From Bacillota bacterium (lineage in GTDB: Bacteria; Bacillota; Clostridia; Christensenellales; UMGS416): a stretch of DNA of 64,000 bases. The notes under the pieces are model-generated. The model was not told the DNA's origin. It saw only the letters and a program-made list of their open reading frames with translations, and ran no database searches. The translations under genes were made by a program, and so were the position numbers. Each line of letters starts with the position of its first letter. The first letter of the stretch is position 1. This document shows positions 17,058-25,686 of the stretch, one piece after another. The stretch spans positions 1-64,000 of the forward strand of contig JAEWRW010000014.1 in NCBI GenBank assembly GCA_023398815.1, written 5' to 3'.

Positions 17058-17105
17058 TAAAATGATTGGAAACAATCAAATCGACGCAAACAGGAGGACT
17101 CTTCC

Positions 17106-17546
17106 ATGAACATCGGAATCGTGCTGTACTCCCAGACGGGCAACGCCCTTTCAGTGGCCGAGAAACTGCAGGCGAAGCTGGAGGGCATGGGGCACAATGT
17201 GGCCATCGAGCGCCTTGCCGGGGCGGGCGATCCGCCGGTGGTTGTGGACGCAACGAAGTATGAGGGGCTGATCTTTGCCTCGCCGGTGCAGGCCTTCCGG
17301 CTGGCCCAGCCGATGGACGCGTTCCTGGCGGGTTTGCCGGCGCTGGAAGGCCGCACGTGTGCCTGCTACGTCACCAAGTCCTTCGCTAACGACTGGACCG
17401 GCGGCAACAAGGCCATCTCCCAGCTGCGCAAGGCCATTGAAGGCCGGGGTGGCAGGGTGGCCGGCCACGGCATCCTGGCCTGGAACAGCAAGACCCGCGA
17501 CAACGACATCGCCACGCTGGTGGAGAAGTTCTCAACCCTGTTCTAG
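17106..17546 (+). CDS. Flavodoxin-like protein
   Basis: A 146-residue flavodoxin fold protein. The FMN phosphate loop is YSQTGNAL (residues 8-15), and the central FASPVQAFRLAQPM matches the second flavin-contact loop. Such proteins carry electrons or act as small NAD(P)H:quinone-type reductases in the cytoplasm. AGGAGG is about 8 bases upstream of the ATG. A weak promoter (TTGTGG, 17 bp, TAAAAT) may lie over the end of the preceding gene. Confidence 0.85.
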   Translation: MNIGIVLYSQTGNALSVAEKLQAKLEGMGHNVAIERLAGAGDPPVVVDATKYEGLIFASPVQAFRLAQPMDAFLAGLPALEGRTCACYVTKSFANDWTGGNKAISQLRKAIEGRGGRVAGHGILAWNSKTRDNDIATLVEKFSTLF

Positions 17547-17568
17547 TTCACCACCTAGTGCCCTTTCG

Positions 17569-17596
17569 GGGCCGCGCCGGTATTTCGGCGCGGCCC
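17569..17596. terminator. Stable 11-bp hairpin after the flavodoxin gene
   Basis: GGGCCGCGCCG pairs perfectly with CGGCGCGGCCC across a 6-base loop. It is placed as a terminator would be, but no T-run follows, so termination is uncertain. Confidence 0.45.
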
Positions 17597-17787
17597 GCTG
17601 CCGTTAGGCGGGGCATTGCCCTGGGGTCGAGAGTGCCGTGCTCCATCTAGCATTTGTCCCAGTCTATCTTCCATAGATCAGTTTTTAACTGAAGTACATG
17701 AGGATTCTCTTGCCACCGTTGTATTCCGATGGTATTATTTTCCTTGTGGTTCATAATGGTTTATTTGGTAAAGAAAGAGGTGAAGAG

Positions 17788-18342
17788 ATGAAAGGACTTT
17801 CGATGAAGATGGGACTGCTGCTGGCTATGCTGTTGGTGGCGTCCCTGCTGGGTGGCTGCTCCCTCGGCGCGCGCGTGGCGCAGCAGGCCGTGGACAAAGC
17901 CGTAGAAAACCTGCAAGAAACCGAGACCGAGGACGTTGCGACCGACGACAGCGCTGAGACCGAGGAAGTGGTAGAGACGGAAGAGGCCGAGGAGACTGAG
18001 GAGGCTGCCACCAGCGGGCCCATTGGGGAGTGGGACGAGGACATCCCCGCCGTGGTGCCGGAGTTTACCGGCGGCAAGCTGCAGGCGGAGGAGACCGGCA
18101 AGTATACGACCGACGGGGATTCGGTCATTGCCGTTGGCTTTGCCGAGGCCACCAAGGACGCTGCCAGTGCATATGTCGAAACGCTCAAGGCCAAGGGCTT
18201 TGAGATGAGCACCATGGAATCGAGCGATGACATCAGCGCCTATGGTTCCATTGAGGCCGACGGCAAGCAGATTGCCATCGTTTGCAGCTACACCGACGCC
18301 GACAAGAAGTTTGCCATCGTGGTGACGGTAGCCAAGAAATAA
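17788..18342 (+). CDS. Lipoprotein of unknown function
   Basis: A 184-residue exported lipoprotein. A hydrophobic signal peptide ends in the lipobox LLGGC, giving an acylated cysteine at about residue 23. A strongly acidic, low-complexity linker rich in Glu, Thr and Asp (about residues 40-80) tethers a small globular domain (about 85-184) with the segments VVPEFTGGKL and SAYVETLKAKGFEMS. Similar acidic-linker lipoproteins with a two-layer domain are frequent in Clostridia, but no function is known to me. The ATG at 17788 follows AAAGAGG; an in-frame ATG at 17698 has no ribosome site. Confidence 0.8.
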   Translation: MKGLSMKMGLLLAMLLVASLLGGCSLGARVAQQAVDKAVENLQETETEDVATDDSAETEEVVETEEAEETEEAATSGPIGEWDEDIPAVVPEFTGGKLQAEETGKYTTDGDSVIAVGFAEATKDAASAYVETLKAKGFEMSTMESSDDISAYGSIEADGKQIAIVCSYTDADKKFAIVVTVAKK

Positions 18343-18406
18343 ACTTGCCCGGTGGTGTTGCCTTGCCCCCTGAGGGGTGGATGGTCGCCCTGACACAAAC
18401 GCAATG

Positions 18407-18440
18407 AAAACGCCCGGCGAATTGCTTCGCCGGGCGTTTT
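18407..18440. terminator. Bidirectional terminator between the lipoprotein gene and pckA
   Basis: A 14-bp perfect stem, AAAACGCCCGGCGA with TCGCCGGGCGTTTT, surrounds a 6-base loop. The A and T ends allow termination on both strands of these convergent genes. Confidence 0.85.
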
Positions 18441-18460
18441 GGTTTGCTGCGTTGTTGTTC

Positions 18461-20119
18461 TTACAGCTTGCTGGCCTGGTCGGCCACCTTCTTCATGGCT
18501 TCCAGAGCCTCGTCGGGCAGCTTGTCGATGCCGCCGCGGTTGGTGGTCTGCTTCTCAATGAAGGCCACGCGGTCCTGGATGCGGGCGACGAAGGTCTTCT
18601 TGTACTCCGCGTCCTTGAAGTTGGGGGTGAACCCGTCGATGGGCATGAAGGAGATGTTGTCGATGCCGGACTCCACGAACGTCGCGGTGCCTTCAACGAT
18701 CTTCTCCAGCGAGCCGAGGGTCGCTTCCTTGGTGACCTTCTTGCCCATGAAGTCGCCGGTGTTCAGGATGTAGCAGTCCACCCCGCGGTTCTCGAAGAGC
18801 TTCTTGAACTCGGTGTAGTCGATGCTCAGCGGGTAGGTGCGGAAGGGGTTGGCGTAGGGCTCGATGACCAGGGCGTTCGGGTCCACACCGGGGGCCAGAC
18901 GCTCAGCACTGGTGCGCTTGGTGGCCAGCGTGGCACCCAGGGCCGAGGCCAGGGTGGAGCAGCTGATCTTGGTCACCGGGGGCAGCGTCGGGTCCTTCAT
19001 GATCCACATGATGGCGTCGACGGGCTCCGCAAAGCGGTTCAGGCGGTTCGGGCTCCACAGGATGGACTTGACCGCGCGGCCGTTGCCGTTGCGCACGTCC
19101 TCGGTCACCAGCACAACCTTGCCGTCCTCGTCCACGGTGGCGCCGCAGTTCTGCACGGTCAGCAGATACTTGTTGTTCGGGTCGTCCATCGTGTAGTCCT
19201 GGGTCTTGTCAAAGTAGGCGGGCTCCAGCGCGATGGAGGAACCATCCTCGGTGGAGATGATGAACGCGTCATCGTGCAGGACGGTAATGTCATACTTGCC
19301 GTCGTGCTGAGCATGGGTGATGGTGGACTTGCCGGAGCCGGACAGGCCGAACACGCCCACGACAACCTTGCGGCCGCCGGGCAGGTTGTAGCGCTTCTGG
19401 CCGCCGTGGCAGCTGGCGTAGCCGTGACGGCTGGCGCAGCCCCAGGCCAGGGTCAGGGTGCCCTTCTTGTGCTCACCGAAGTAGCGCATGCCCAGCAGCG
19501 ACGCGCAGTTGTGCTTCGGGTCAAAGAAGGTCAGGCCCATCGGGTACTCGGCGTCGGTCCACTGCGGGTCGGAGAAGATGTAGATGTCGTTCTCACCCTC
19601 GATGACCTTGCTTTCCGCGTACATCTTGGCGTACTTCTCGTTGATGTACTGGAAGTTGAGCATCCAGGAGTACATGACGTTCTCCTCGCCCTCGGGGATC
19701 AGCAGGTGGGCCTTCACCATGAACTCGGGGTCGAGGCCGATGAGAACCTGGGCGTGGTACATCACGCGGTTGCGGCTGTTGTAGATGGCCTCGCGCACGA
19801 TGGTGCAGTACTTGTCTTCGCTCACATCCGGCTCGCCCAAGATGCGGCGGGCGGCGGCAGCGCGGCCATAGACTGAGCCGTCGTTGAAGAGCAGCACCTT
19901 GGCGTCGCTGGGCAGGCCGATGTCGCCGGGCTTATAGACCGGCAGATCGGTCACAACGGTGCCGGGCGCGTCACAGGCCAAGCGATAGGCCTCCGCCAGC
20001 GAGTCGACACGGATGACGTTGTTGCCGTAGAACGCGGTCTCAATCGTCGTCTTGGCCATGGAGAGATGAGGGCTCTTGATGCGGATCTCATCCCACTTGT
20101 AGGTTTGTTTGGTAGCCAT
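18461..20119 (-). CDS. pckA: Phosphoenolpyruvate carboxykinase (ATP)
   Basis: This 552-residue cytoplasmic enzyme interconverts oxaloacetate and PEP using ATP/ADP. In fermenting anaerobes it may run toward oxaloacetate. The kinase-1a P-loop is GLSGSGKST, followed by HDDAFII with the metal-binding Asp residues, and substrate-binding arginines lie in the N-terminal half. The ATG at 20119 follows GGAGG; the long in-frame extension upstream crosses the promoter and is not coding. The length fits the ATP-dependent family, though the sequence belongs to a clostridial branch. The gene is monocistronic. Confidence 0.92.
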   Translation of the reverse strand: MATKQTYKWDEIRIKSPHLSMAKTTIETAFYGNNVIRVDSLAEAYRLACDAPGTVVTDLPVYKPGDIGLPSDAKVLLFNDGSVYGRAAAARRILGEPDVSEDKYCTIVREAIYNSRNRVMYHAQVLIGLDPEFMVKAHLLIPEGEENVMYSWMLNFQYINEKYAKMYAESKVIEGENDIYIFSDPQWTDAEYPMGLTFFDPKHNCASLLGMRYFGEHKKGTLTLAWGCASRHGYASCHGGQKRYNLPGGRKVVVGVFGLSGSGKSTITHAQHDGKYDITVLHDDAFIISTEDGSSIALEPAYFDKTQDYTMDDPNNKYLLTVQNCGATVDEDGKVVLVTEDVRNGNGRAVKSILWSPNRLNRFAEPVDAIMWIMKDPTLPPVTKISCSTLASALGATLATKRTSAERLAPGVDPNALVIEPYANPFRTYPLSIDYTEFKKLFENRGVDCYILNTGDFMGKKVTKEATLGSLEKIVEGTATFVESGIDNISFMPIDGFTPNFKDAEYKKTFVARIQDRVAFIEKQTTNRGGIDKLPDEALEAMKKVADQASKL

Positions 20120-20211
20120 TCTATGCCTCCTTGAAAGTATTTGCGGCACAAGCTGTTTTGCCGAAAAACGCAGGATTTCGCAAAATTTACCTGCAATTTT
20201 CCCCATTCTGG

Positions 20212-20240
20212 AGTATACCCCCGGAGCGCAAAAAAGGCAA
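20212..20240 (-). promoter_or_regulatory. Sigma-A promoter of pckA
   Basis: On the minus strand TTGCCT (20235-20240) and TATACT (20212-20217) are separated by 17 bp. The leader before pckA is about 85 bases and contains no obvious hairpin. The region 20241-20527 behind it shows no gene or recognisable element. Confidence 0.7.
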
Positions 20241-20527
20241 GAGCCAAATTGCAAAACCTGCATGTTCCTCCCGGGGCATACTGCATAATATGGGAAGGAG
20301 ACATTATAATTATACAGTTCTTCAGTGAAAAATGAAACATCGGCATGGCAATCCTGCACGTCAAGGACGGTTCTGGGTGCTTGCTGCGGCCATCCTGCCA
20401 CGGGGAGGGGGTTGTGTCGCTGCCGCACACCGCATAATAATTCGTGAAAAATTTGACGAAAAATGCTGCGGAATCTGCGGCAGGCATGGATTGGCCGGGG
20501 CATGGCGGTGCCACCGGGCGAAAAGAT

Positions 20528-20556
20528 TTGTATCGCAGGGCGTCCTCTGTTATAAT
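20528..20556 (+). promoter_or_regulatory. Sigma-A promoter for the small membrane protein gene
   Basis: TTGTAT (20528-20533), a 17-bp spacer and a perfect TATAAT (20551-20556) precede the start at 20596. Confidence 0.75.
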
Positions 20557-20595
20557 TCTGGAAACGGAACGCCGCCCGGAACCGGAGGGATCGCC

Positions 20596-21084
20596 ATGGA
20601 TGTGAGTTTGAACGCCAAGGCTTCGACACCGCAGTTTTTCAGCGCCCTGCTGGAGGAATACAAGATTCGCCTGGACACGCTGGAGAATGGCCGTGCTCGC
20701 ACGCTCAACACCCTGCCGGTGCTGTCACTGACGGCGTTGCTCTTCGCTTGGTATACCTTCTCGTCCGATGCGCTGCAGGTCAAGGCTTGGTTCATCATCG
20801 CACTGGTAGGGTTGGCGGCGTTCTTCGCGGGGCTGGTGTTTCTCATCAGCGCGGCCAGCCACAAAGGCCTGGTGCGTGCCGACGTCAACGCCCTGCTGCG
20901 GGCAGCCAAGCTGCCGGACGCCGAGGCAAGCGAGGCCATGGGCGATATCTACATCGACCGGATCAACGACCTCGATCGCATGGTGGAGCGGCAGGAGCGC
21001 CACTACCGCACCGGCATCTGGATGGAGTACGCCTTCGTGGGCATCTCCGTCATCGCGTTGCTGCTGCGGGCGCTGATGGGCTGA
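20596..21084 (+). CDS. Small membrane protein of unknown function
   Basis: A 162-residue protein. A soluble N-terminal helix (YKIRLDTLENGRARTLNTL) leads to two adjacent hydrophobic segments at about residues 42-60 and 66-86, then a charged cytoplasmic-like region and a third hydrophobic segment at the C-terminus. The ATG at 20596 has GGAGGG upstream; the longer in-frame extension covers the promoter. I do not recognise the family. It has its own promoter and stands alone. Confidence 0.7.
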   Translation: MDVSLNAKASTPQFFSALLEEYKIRLDTLENGRARTLNTLPVLSLTALLFAWYTFSSDALQVKAWFIIALVGLAAFFAGLVFLISAASHKGLVRADVNALLRAAKLPDAEASEAMGDIYIDRINDLDRMVERQERHYRTGIWMEYAFVGISVIALLLRALMG

Positions 21085-21192
21085 CAAACCAAAAAGAATG
21101 AAACACACGCCGATGGGGCAGACGCTCCGGCGGCGTTTTGCACGGACAGCGCCGCTGGCGGGCGGGCCAGCTGCGGGGAGGGAGACTGTGCC

Positions 21193-22170
21193 ATGCGCAT
21201 GGACCGCCTGCTTGGCATTATGACGGCGCTTCTCAACCGGGGCGTCGTTTCTTCGCGCGACTTGGCTGAGCGGTTTGAGGTGTCCCCCCGCACCATCGCA
21301 CGGGACATGTGCACGCTGGAGCAGGCCGGTATCCCTGTGCGATCCATTGTGGGGGCCGGCGGCGGGTACGAGATCCTCGACACGTTCCGGCCGGGCAAGG
21401 GCATCGCCACGGCTGAGGACTGGCGCAACATCGTGGTGTCCCTGCAGGCCCTGTGCTCGGCCTATGACCGGGGCAATGCCGGGGAGACGCTGGCCCGCTT
21501 TCTCGAGGCCGGTGTGGCGGTGGAGCAGAGGATGTCCATCGACCTGGGCGTCCGCCGGGAGGGGGATAGTACCTCCGAGTCCTTGGCCCTTCTGGACCGT
21601 GCCATCGCCGGGCGAGCCGTCGTCGCCTTTGCCTACACCGGTGCGGATGGCCAAACACAGTGCCGCCTGGTCGAGCCGCTGGTGCTCTCTTACCGCTGGT
21701 ACGCGTGGTACCTGTTGGCTTACTGCCGCCAAAGGCAGGATTACCGCATTTTTAAGCTGAGCCGCATGACAGGCCTGACGGTGACCGACGAGCACTTTGC
21801 CGCCGTTCACCCCGCCCCTGAGGAGTTGTTGGATACCCTATGGAACCGCGACGACCGCGTTTACCACACCGTGCGACTCCGGTGCCGTGGGGAGGATCGG
21901 GTTGTCATCCACGAGTATTTCAGCGGCACCGTCACCGAGGAGCTGCCCGATGGCGGTTTCGTCCTGACACTGCAGATGCCCGAGGGGGAACGACCGTGGC
22001 TCTCGCGGTTGCTAGGGTTCGGCGGCCGGGTGGAGGTGCTGGAGCCGCCCGAACTGCGACAGAGGTTATTGTCAACCGCCAAAGAGATTCTTGGCCTTTA
22101 TGAAAACCCGGACAATATGGTGTCGCCATTGACGTGCTATACTGGGGGCACCGAAACGCAGGAGGAATGA
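21193..22170 (+). CDS. WYL-domain transcriptional regulator (YafY/DeoR type)
   Basis: This 325-residue regulator has an N-terminal winged helix-turn-helix (residues 1-60; RDLAERFEVSPRTIARD is the recognition region) and a WYL domain (about 140-225, with SYRWYAWYLLAYC) thought to sense small ligands or nucleic acid. A C-terminal extension (WCX-like) ends near residue 310. The start at 21193 follows GGGAGGGAG. It is four bases ahead of a GNAT gene, so it may control that small operon or itself. Confidence 0.88.
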   Translation: MRMDRLLGIMTALLNRGVVSSRDLAERFEVSPRTIARDMCTLEQAGIPVRSIVGAGGGYEILDTFRPGKGIATAEDWRNIVVSLQALCSAYDRGNAGETLARFLEAGVAVEQRMSIDLGVRREGDSTSESLALLDRAIAGRAVVAFAYTGADGQTQCRLVEPLVLSYRWYAWYLLAYCRQRQDYRIFKLSRMTGLTVTDEHFAAVHPAPEELLDTLWNRDDRVYHTVRLRCRGEDRVVIHEYFSGTVTEELPDGGFVLTLQMPEGERPWLSRLLGFGGRVEVLEPPELRQRLLSTAKEILGLYENPDNMVSPLTCYTGGTETQEE

Positions 22171-22173
22171 TCC

Positions 22174-22740
22174 ATGGTGACAAGGAATGTGTACGATGTC
22201 TGTCCGGTCTACGAGAGTGCCCGGTTCCAGCTGCGGCTGGTGGAGCGGGACGACGCGGAGGCTCTGCTGCGCTGCTACGCCGACCCGGCGGCCCGGCCCT
22301 GTTTCAACATGGACAATTGTGACTTTGGGTACGACGAGGCGCCCTCCCTGGAGACCCAGCGCCGCGTCGTGGACATCTGGCTTGAGGTGTACCGTCTCCG
22401 CCAGTTTGTGCGCTTCGCCATTGTGGACCGGGCCGACGGCGCGGCCGTGGGCACGGTGGAGATGTTCGGCGGCAAGCACGGTGTGCTGCGTGTGGACATC
22501 GCTTCCGCCTATGAAACGCAGGAAGCGCTGGCCGAGCTCTTCGGCCTGGCCGACGCGTTCTTCGGCGACTTTGGCTGTGAGCGTATGGTGACGAAGGTTT
22601 TTGACGCCTCGCCCCAGCGCACCCGCGCCCTGGTGGCCTGCGGGTTTGCGCCCTACCCGGCGGGGGAGGACTGGACGCGGGACGGGTACTGGGCCAAGCT
22701 CGCCCCTGCCGCGCCCTTGCCCTCACCTGCCGGGAGCTGA
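22174..22740 (+). CDS. GNAT family N-acetyltransferase
   Basis: A 188-residue acetyltransferase of the RimJ/RimL-like branch: FQLRLVERDDAEALLRCYADP forms the first strand and helix, and AVGTVEMFGG the central strands. The last residues, KLAPAAPLPSPAGS, look like an out-of-frame tail: the next GNAT's missing N-terminus lies one frame over in exactly this place. The pair may therefore once have been a single two-domain protein. The start is four bases after the WYL regulator. Confidence 0.75.
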   Translation: MVTRNVYDVCPVYESARFQLRLVERDDAEALLRCYADPAARPCFNMDNCDFGYDEAPSLETQRRVVDIWLEVYRLRQFVRFAIVDRADGAAVGTVEMFGGKHGVLRVDIASAYETQEALAELFGLADAFFGDFGCERMVTKVFDASPQRTRALVACGFAPYPAGEDWTRDGYWAKLAPAAPLPSPAGS

Positions 22741-22781
22741 CGCCGGCGCTGGTCGAGGATTACCTGCATTTCTTTGACCAC

Positions 22782-23282
22782 GTGGCCTTTGCCGACCACC
22801 CCGAATGGGGCAACTGCTACTGCATGCACTTCCACGATGAGCAGGCCATGGGGAACGACGCCAGCACCAACCGCGACCGCGCTGTCGCTGCCATCCAAAG
22901 CGGGCGACTGCAGGGGTACCTGGCCTATGACGGCGAAGACGTGGCGGGTTGGTGCAACGCCGGTGACAAGGGATCCTTCCCGAATCTTGACCTGCCTACG
23001 GAATTGCGGGAGGACAACGACCGGGGCGGTCACGTGCTGTCAGTGGTGTGCCTCACGGTGGCCCCTGCTTTGCGTGGGCGGGGCGTGGCGGCCGCACTGC
23101 TGGCCCAGGTGTGTGCCGACTCTGCGGCGCGGGGCTGCGACTGGGTGGAGGGGTACCCCCAGTTGGATACGACCGGCCCGTACGACAACCACCACGGCCC
23201 GTTGGGGTTGTATGAGAAGCTCGGGTTCGCGGTGCACCGCTCGCTTGCCCACCAGGCGGTGGTGCGCAAGGTGCTGCGGTAG
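22782..23282 (+). CDS. GNAT family N-acetyltransferase, N-terminus without a usable start
   Basis: The GTG at 22782 is the first start codon in frame and gives 166 residues. However, the family's usual opening, here CRELTPALVEDYLHFFDH, is encoded in frame upstream (from about 22728), overlapping the end of the preceding gene and lacking any ATG, GTG or TTG. HPEWGNCYCMHFH and LTVAPALRGRGVAAALL mark the CYC-type GNAT with its acetyl-CoA loop RGRGVA. A one-base deletion near 22715-22735 that split a tandem GNAT would explain the arrangement. Otherwise the protein is truncated. Confidence 0.6.
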   Translation: MAFADHPEWGNCYCMHFHDEQAMGNDASTNRDRAVAAIQSGRLQGYLAYDGEDVAGWCNAGDKGSFPNLDLPTELREDNDRGGHVLSVVCLTVAPALRGRGVAAALLAQVCADSAARGCDWVEGYPQLDTTGPYDNHHGPLGLYEKLGFAVHRSLAHQAVVRKVLR

Positions 23283-23316
23283 ACACTTGGCTTCACCATT
23301 CACACACGAAGAGAGC

Positions 23317-23356
23317 CGCCGGTGACGTGCTGTTTTGGCCGCTGCCGGCGGTTTTG
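23317..23356 (+). terminator. Terminator after the GNAT pair
   Basis: CCGCCGG (23317-23323) pairs with CCGGCGG (23346-23352) and TTTT follows. The loop is long (22 bases), which lowers confidence. Confidence 0.45.
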
Positions 23357-23494
23357 TTCTGCCTGCAGCCGGGGTCGGCGACGGCGTTCGCGCGCGAGTG
23401 GCGCGAAGGGGAAGGGCCTTGGTCGCACCGCGCGCAGCGGGGCGATATTTTGCCTTTTTCATCGAAAAATAGGAAAGCAAGTCAGATAAACGGC

Positions 23495-23523
23495 TATACA
23501 AAATATGGGAATGGGTTTATAAT
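23495..23523 (+). promoter_or_regulatory. Promoter for nrdD-nrdG
   Basis: A perfect TATAAT (23518-23523) lies 17 bp after TATACA (23495-23500), a weak -35. The AT-rich run around the -35 could hold a regulator site such as an NrdR box, but the match is not good enough to call. Confidence 0.55.
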
Positions 23524-23526
23524 CAA

Positions 23527-23552
23527 CCACAACGTCTTGTGGCTTGAGCCAC
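23527..23552 (+). promoter_or_regulatory. Two mutually exclusive hairpins in the nrdD leader
   Basis: CCACAA/TTGTGG (23527-23532 with 23537-23542) and GTGGC/GCCAC (23539-23543 with 23548-23552) share the GTGG strand, so only one can form at a time. The leader is about 55 bases and ends in AAGGAGG. The arrangement is attenuator-like, but neither hairpin has a T-run. Confidence 0.35.
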
Positions 23553-23582
23553 TTGGGCGTACTTGGACAAGGAGGTCGCGGC

Positions 23583-25685
23583 ATGGCTGGCATTGAGAAG
23601 ATTCGCAAGCGCAATGGATCCCTGGAACCCTTCAAGGTGGAGAAGATTACTTGGGCCATCTTCAAGGCCGCGACGGCGGTGGGCGGCAACGACTATGCCC
23701 GCGCCGAGGAGCTGTCGGCCGAGGTGGTAGAGGCTGCCTCCGCGCGCTACCCCGACGGCGTCGCCGAGGTGGAGGCCATCCAGGACATTGTGGAGAAGAC
23801 CCTCATTGAGCATGGCCATGCCCGTACCGCCAAGGCCTTCATCCTATACCGCGAGAAGCGCAAGGGCGCCCGGGAACTGAACGCGCTGGTGGGCGCTACC
23901 ATCAACATGTTCAGCGATTATCTGCAGGATAAGGACTGGCACATTCAGGAGAACGCCAATACCCAGCGCAGCATCAACGGCCTCAACAATTACATCCGGG
24001 AGGCCTTTACCAAGCAGTATTGGCTGCACGAGATTTACCCCGAAGACATCCGCGAGGCCCATTCGAGCGGTGACATCCACCTGCATGATCTGGGGTTCTT
24101 CGGCCCCTACTGCGCGGGGTGGGATCTGCGCCAGCTGCTGCTTGATGGTTTTGGCGGCGTGTCCGGCAAGGTGGAGAGTTCGCCGTCCAAGCACCTGCGT
24201 AGTTTCTTGGGGCAGATCGTCAACTCCACCTTCACCACCCAGGGGGAGACCGCCGGGGCTCAGGCGTGGAGCAGCATCGACACCTACTGCGCGCCGTTCA
24301 TCCGGTATGACCACATGGATTATGCCCAGGTGAAGCAGGCCCTGCAGGAGTTCATCTTCAACATCAACGTACCCACCCGCGTGGGGTTCCAGTGCCCGTT
24401 CTCCAACCTGACGTTTGACATCGTCGTGCCCCGCACGCTGGCCAGTCAGGCTGTCATCGTGGGCGGGCAGTACACCGACGACGTGTATGGCGACTTCCAG
24501 CCCGAGATGGACCTCTTCAACCAGGCGTTCTGTGACGTGATGCTCGAGGGAGACAGCAAGGGCCGGGTGTTCACCTTCCCCATCCCCACCATCAATGTGA
24601 CCAATGACTTCGATTGGGACAGCCCGGTGGTCAACCGCTTCATGGAGATCACCTGCAAGTACGGCATTCCCTATTTCTCCAACTACATCAACTCCGACCT
24701 GTCGCCGGAGGACGCGGTCTCCATGTGCTGCCGCCTGCGGCTCGATACCACCGAGCTCCGGAAGCGCGGCGGCGGCCTCTTCGGCTCCAACCCCATGACG
24801 GGCAGCATCGGCGTGGTCACGGTGAACCTGCCGCGCATCGGCTATCTCTCCCGCACGGAGTCGGAGTTCAAGGCCCGCCTGTGGCGCATGGTCCACCTGG
24901 CCAAGGCTTCGCTGGAGATCAAACGCAAGGTCATTGAGGATCAAACCCAGAAGGGGCTGTATCCCTACTCGGCCTACTACCTGCGTGATATCAAGGCCCG
25001 CACCGGGCGTTATTGGTACAACCACTTCAACACCATTGGCATCGTGGGCATGAACGAGGCTCTGATGAACTTCATGGGCCGCGACCTCACCACCCCCGAG
25101 GGGCAGGACTTCGCCCAGCGGATGATGGAATACATGCGCGGGCTCCTGATGGACATCCAGGCCGAGACGGGCAACTTCTACAACCTGGAGGCCACCCCGG
25201 CCGAGGGCACCAGCTATCGCCTGGCGCTGGCCGACAAGGGCAGCTACCCCGACATCCAGACTGCCGGCACGCCCGAGGCACCCTATTACACCAACTCCAC
25301 CCAGCTGCCGGTGGGGTTCACCGACGATATCTTTGAGACCCTGGACCTGCAGGATGAGCTGCAGAGCGGCTACACCGGCGGCACGGTGCTGCACCTCTAC
25401 CTGGGGGAGCGCATCGGTGACATTGAGGTGGCCAAGAACCTCATCCGCAAGATCTTCACGAAATATAAGCTGCCCTACATCTCGCTCACGCCCACGTTCT
25501 CCATCTGCAACAGCCATGGTTACATCGCCGGGGAGCACTTCTCCTGCCCCACCTGCGGGGCCGACACCGAGGTGTGGAGCCGGGTGACCGGGTACCTGCG
25601 GCCGGTGCAGAATTACAACCGCGGCAAGCGGCAGGAGTATGCCGACCGGGTCAAGTACACCATCAACCGGGGTGCGCTGCGCTGA
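23583..25685 (+). CDS. nrdD: Anaerobic ribonucleoside-triphosphate reductase
   Basis: This 700-residue class III reductase makes deoxyribonucleotides without oxygen using a glycyl radical. An ATP-cone occupies about residues 3-95, where effector nucleotides bind. The ten-stranded barrel follows. Near the C-terminus a CPTCG zinc motif leads to RVTGY, in which Gly670 is the radical site, followed by RPVQNYNRGKRQEY. The ATG at 23583 has AAGGAGG upstream. The activating enzyme gene begins one base after the stop. All motifs are intact, which supports an anaerobic host. Confidence 0.95.
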   Translation: MAGIEKIRKRNGSLEPFKVEKITWAIFKAATAVGGNDYARAEELSAEVVEAASARYPDGVAEVEAIQDIVEKTLIEHGHARTAKAFILYREKRKGARELNALVGATINMFSDYLQDKDWHIQENANTQRSINGLNNYIREAFTKQYWLHEIYPEDIREAHSSGDIHLHDLGFFGPYCAGWDLRQLLLDGFGGVSGKVESSPSKHLRSFLGQIVNSTFTTQGETAGAQAWSSIDTYCAPFIRYDHMDYAQVKQALQEFIFNINVPTRVGFQCPFSNLTFDIVVPRTLASQAVIVGGQYTDDVYGDFQPEMDLFNQAFCDVMLEGDSKGRVFTFPIPTINVTNDFDWDSPVVNRFMEITCKYGIPYFSNYINSDLSPEDAVSMCCRLRLDTTELRKRGGGLFGSNPMTGSIGVVTVNLPRIGYLSRTESEFKARLWRMVHLAKASLEIKRKVIEDQTQKGLYPYSAYYLRDIKARTGRYWYNHFNTIGIVGMNEALMNFMGRDLTTPEGQDFAQRMMEYMRGLLMDIQAETGNFYNLEATPAEGTSYRLALADKGSYPDIQTAGTPEAPYYTNSTQLPVGFTDDIFETLDLQDELQSGYTGGTVLHLYLGERIGDIEVAKNLIRKIFTKYKLPYISLTPTFSICNSHGYIAGEHFSCPTCGADTEVWSRVTGYLRPVQNYNRGKRQEYADRVKYTINRGALR

Positions 25686-25686
25686 C

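Noticed and set aside
23495..23523. NrdR box in the nrdD promoter
   Set aside because: The AT-rich run resembles half of the site, but no paired boxes with proper spacing are seen.
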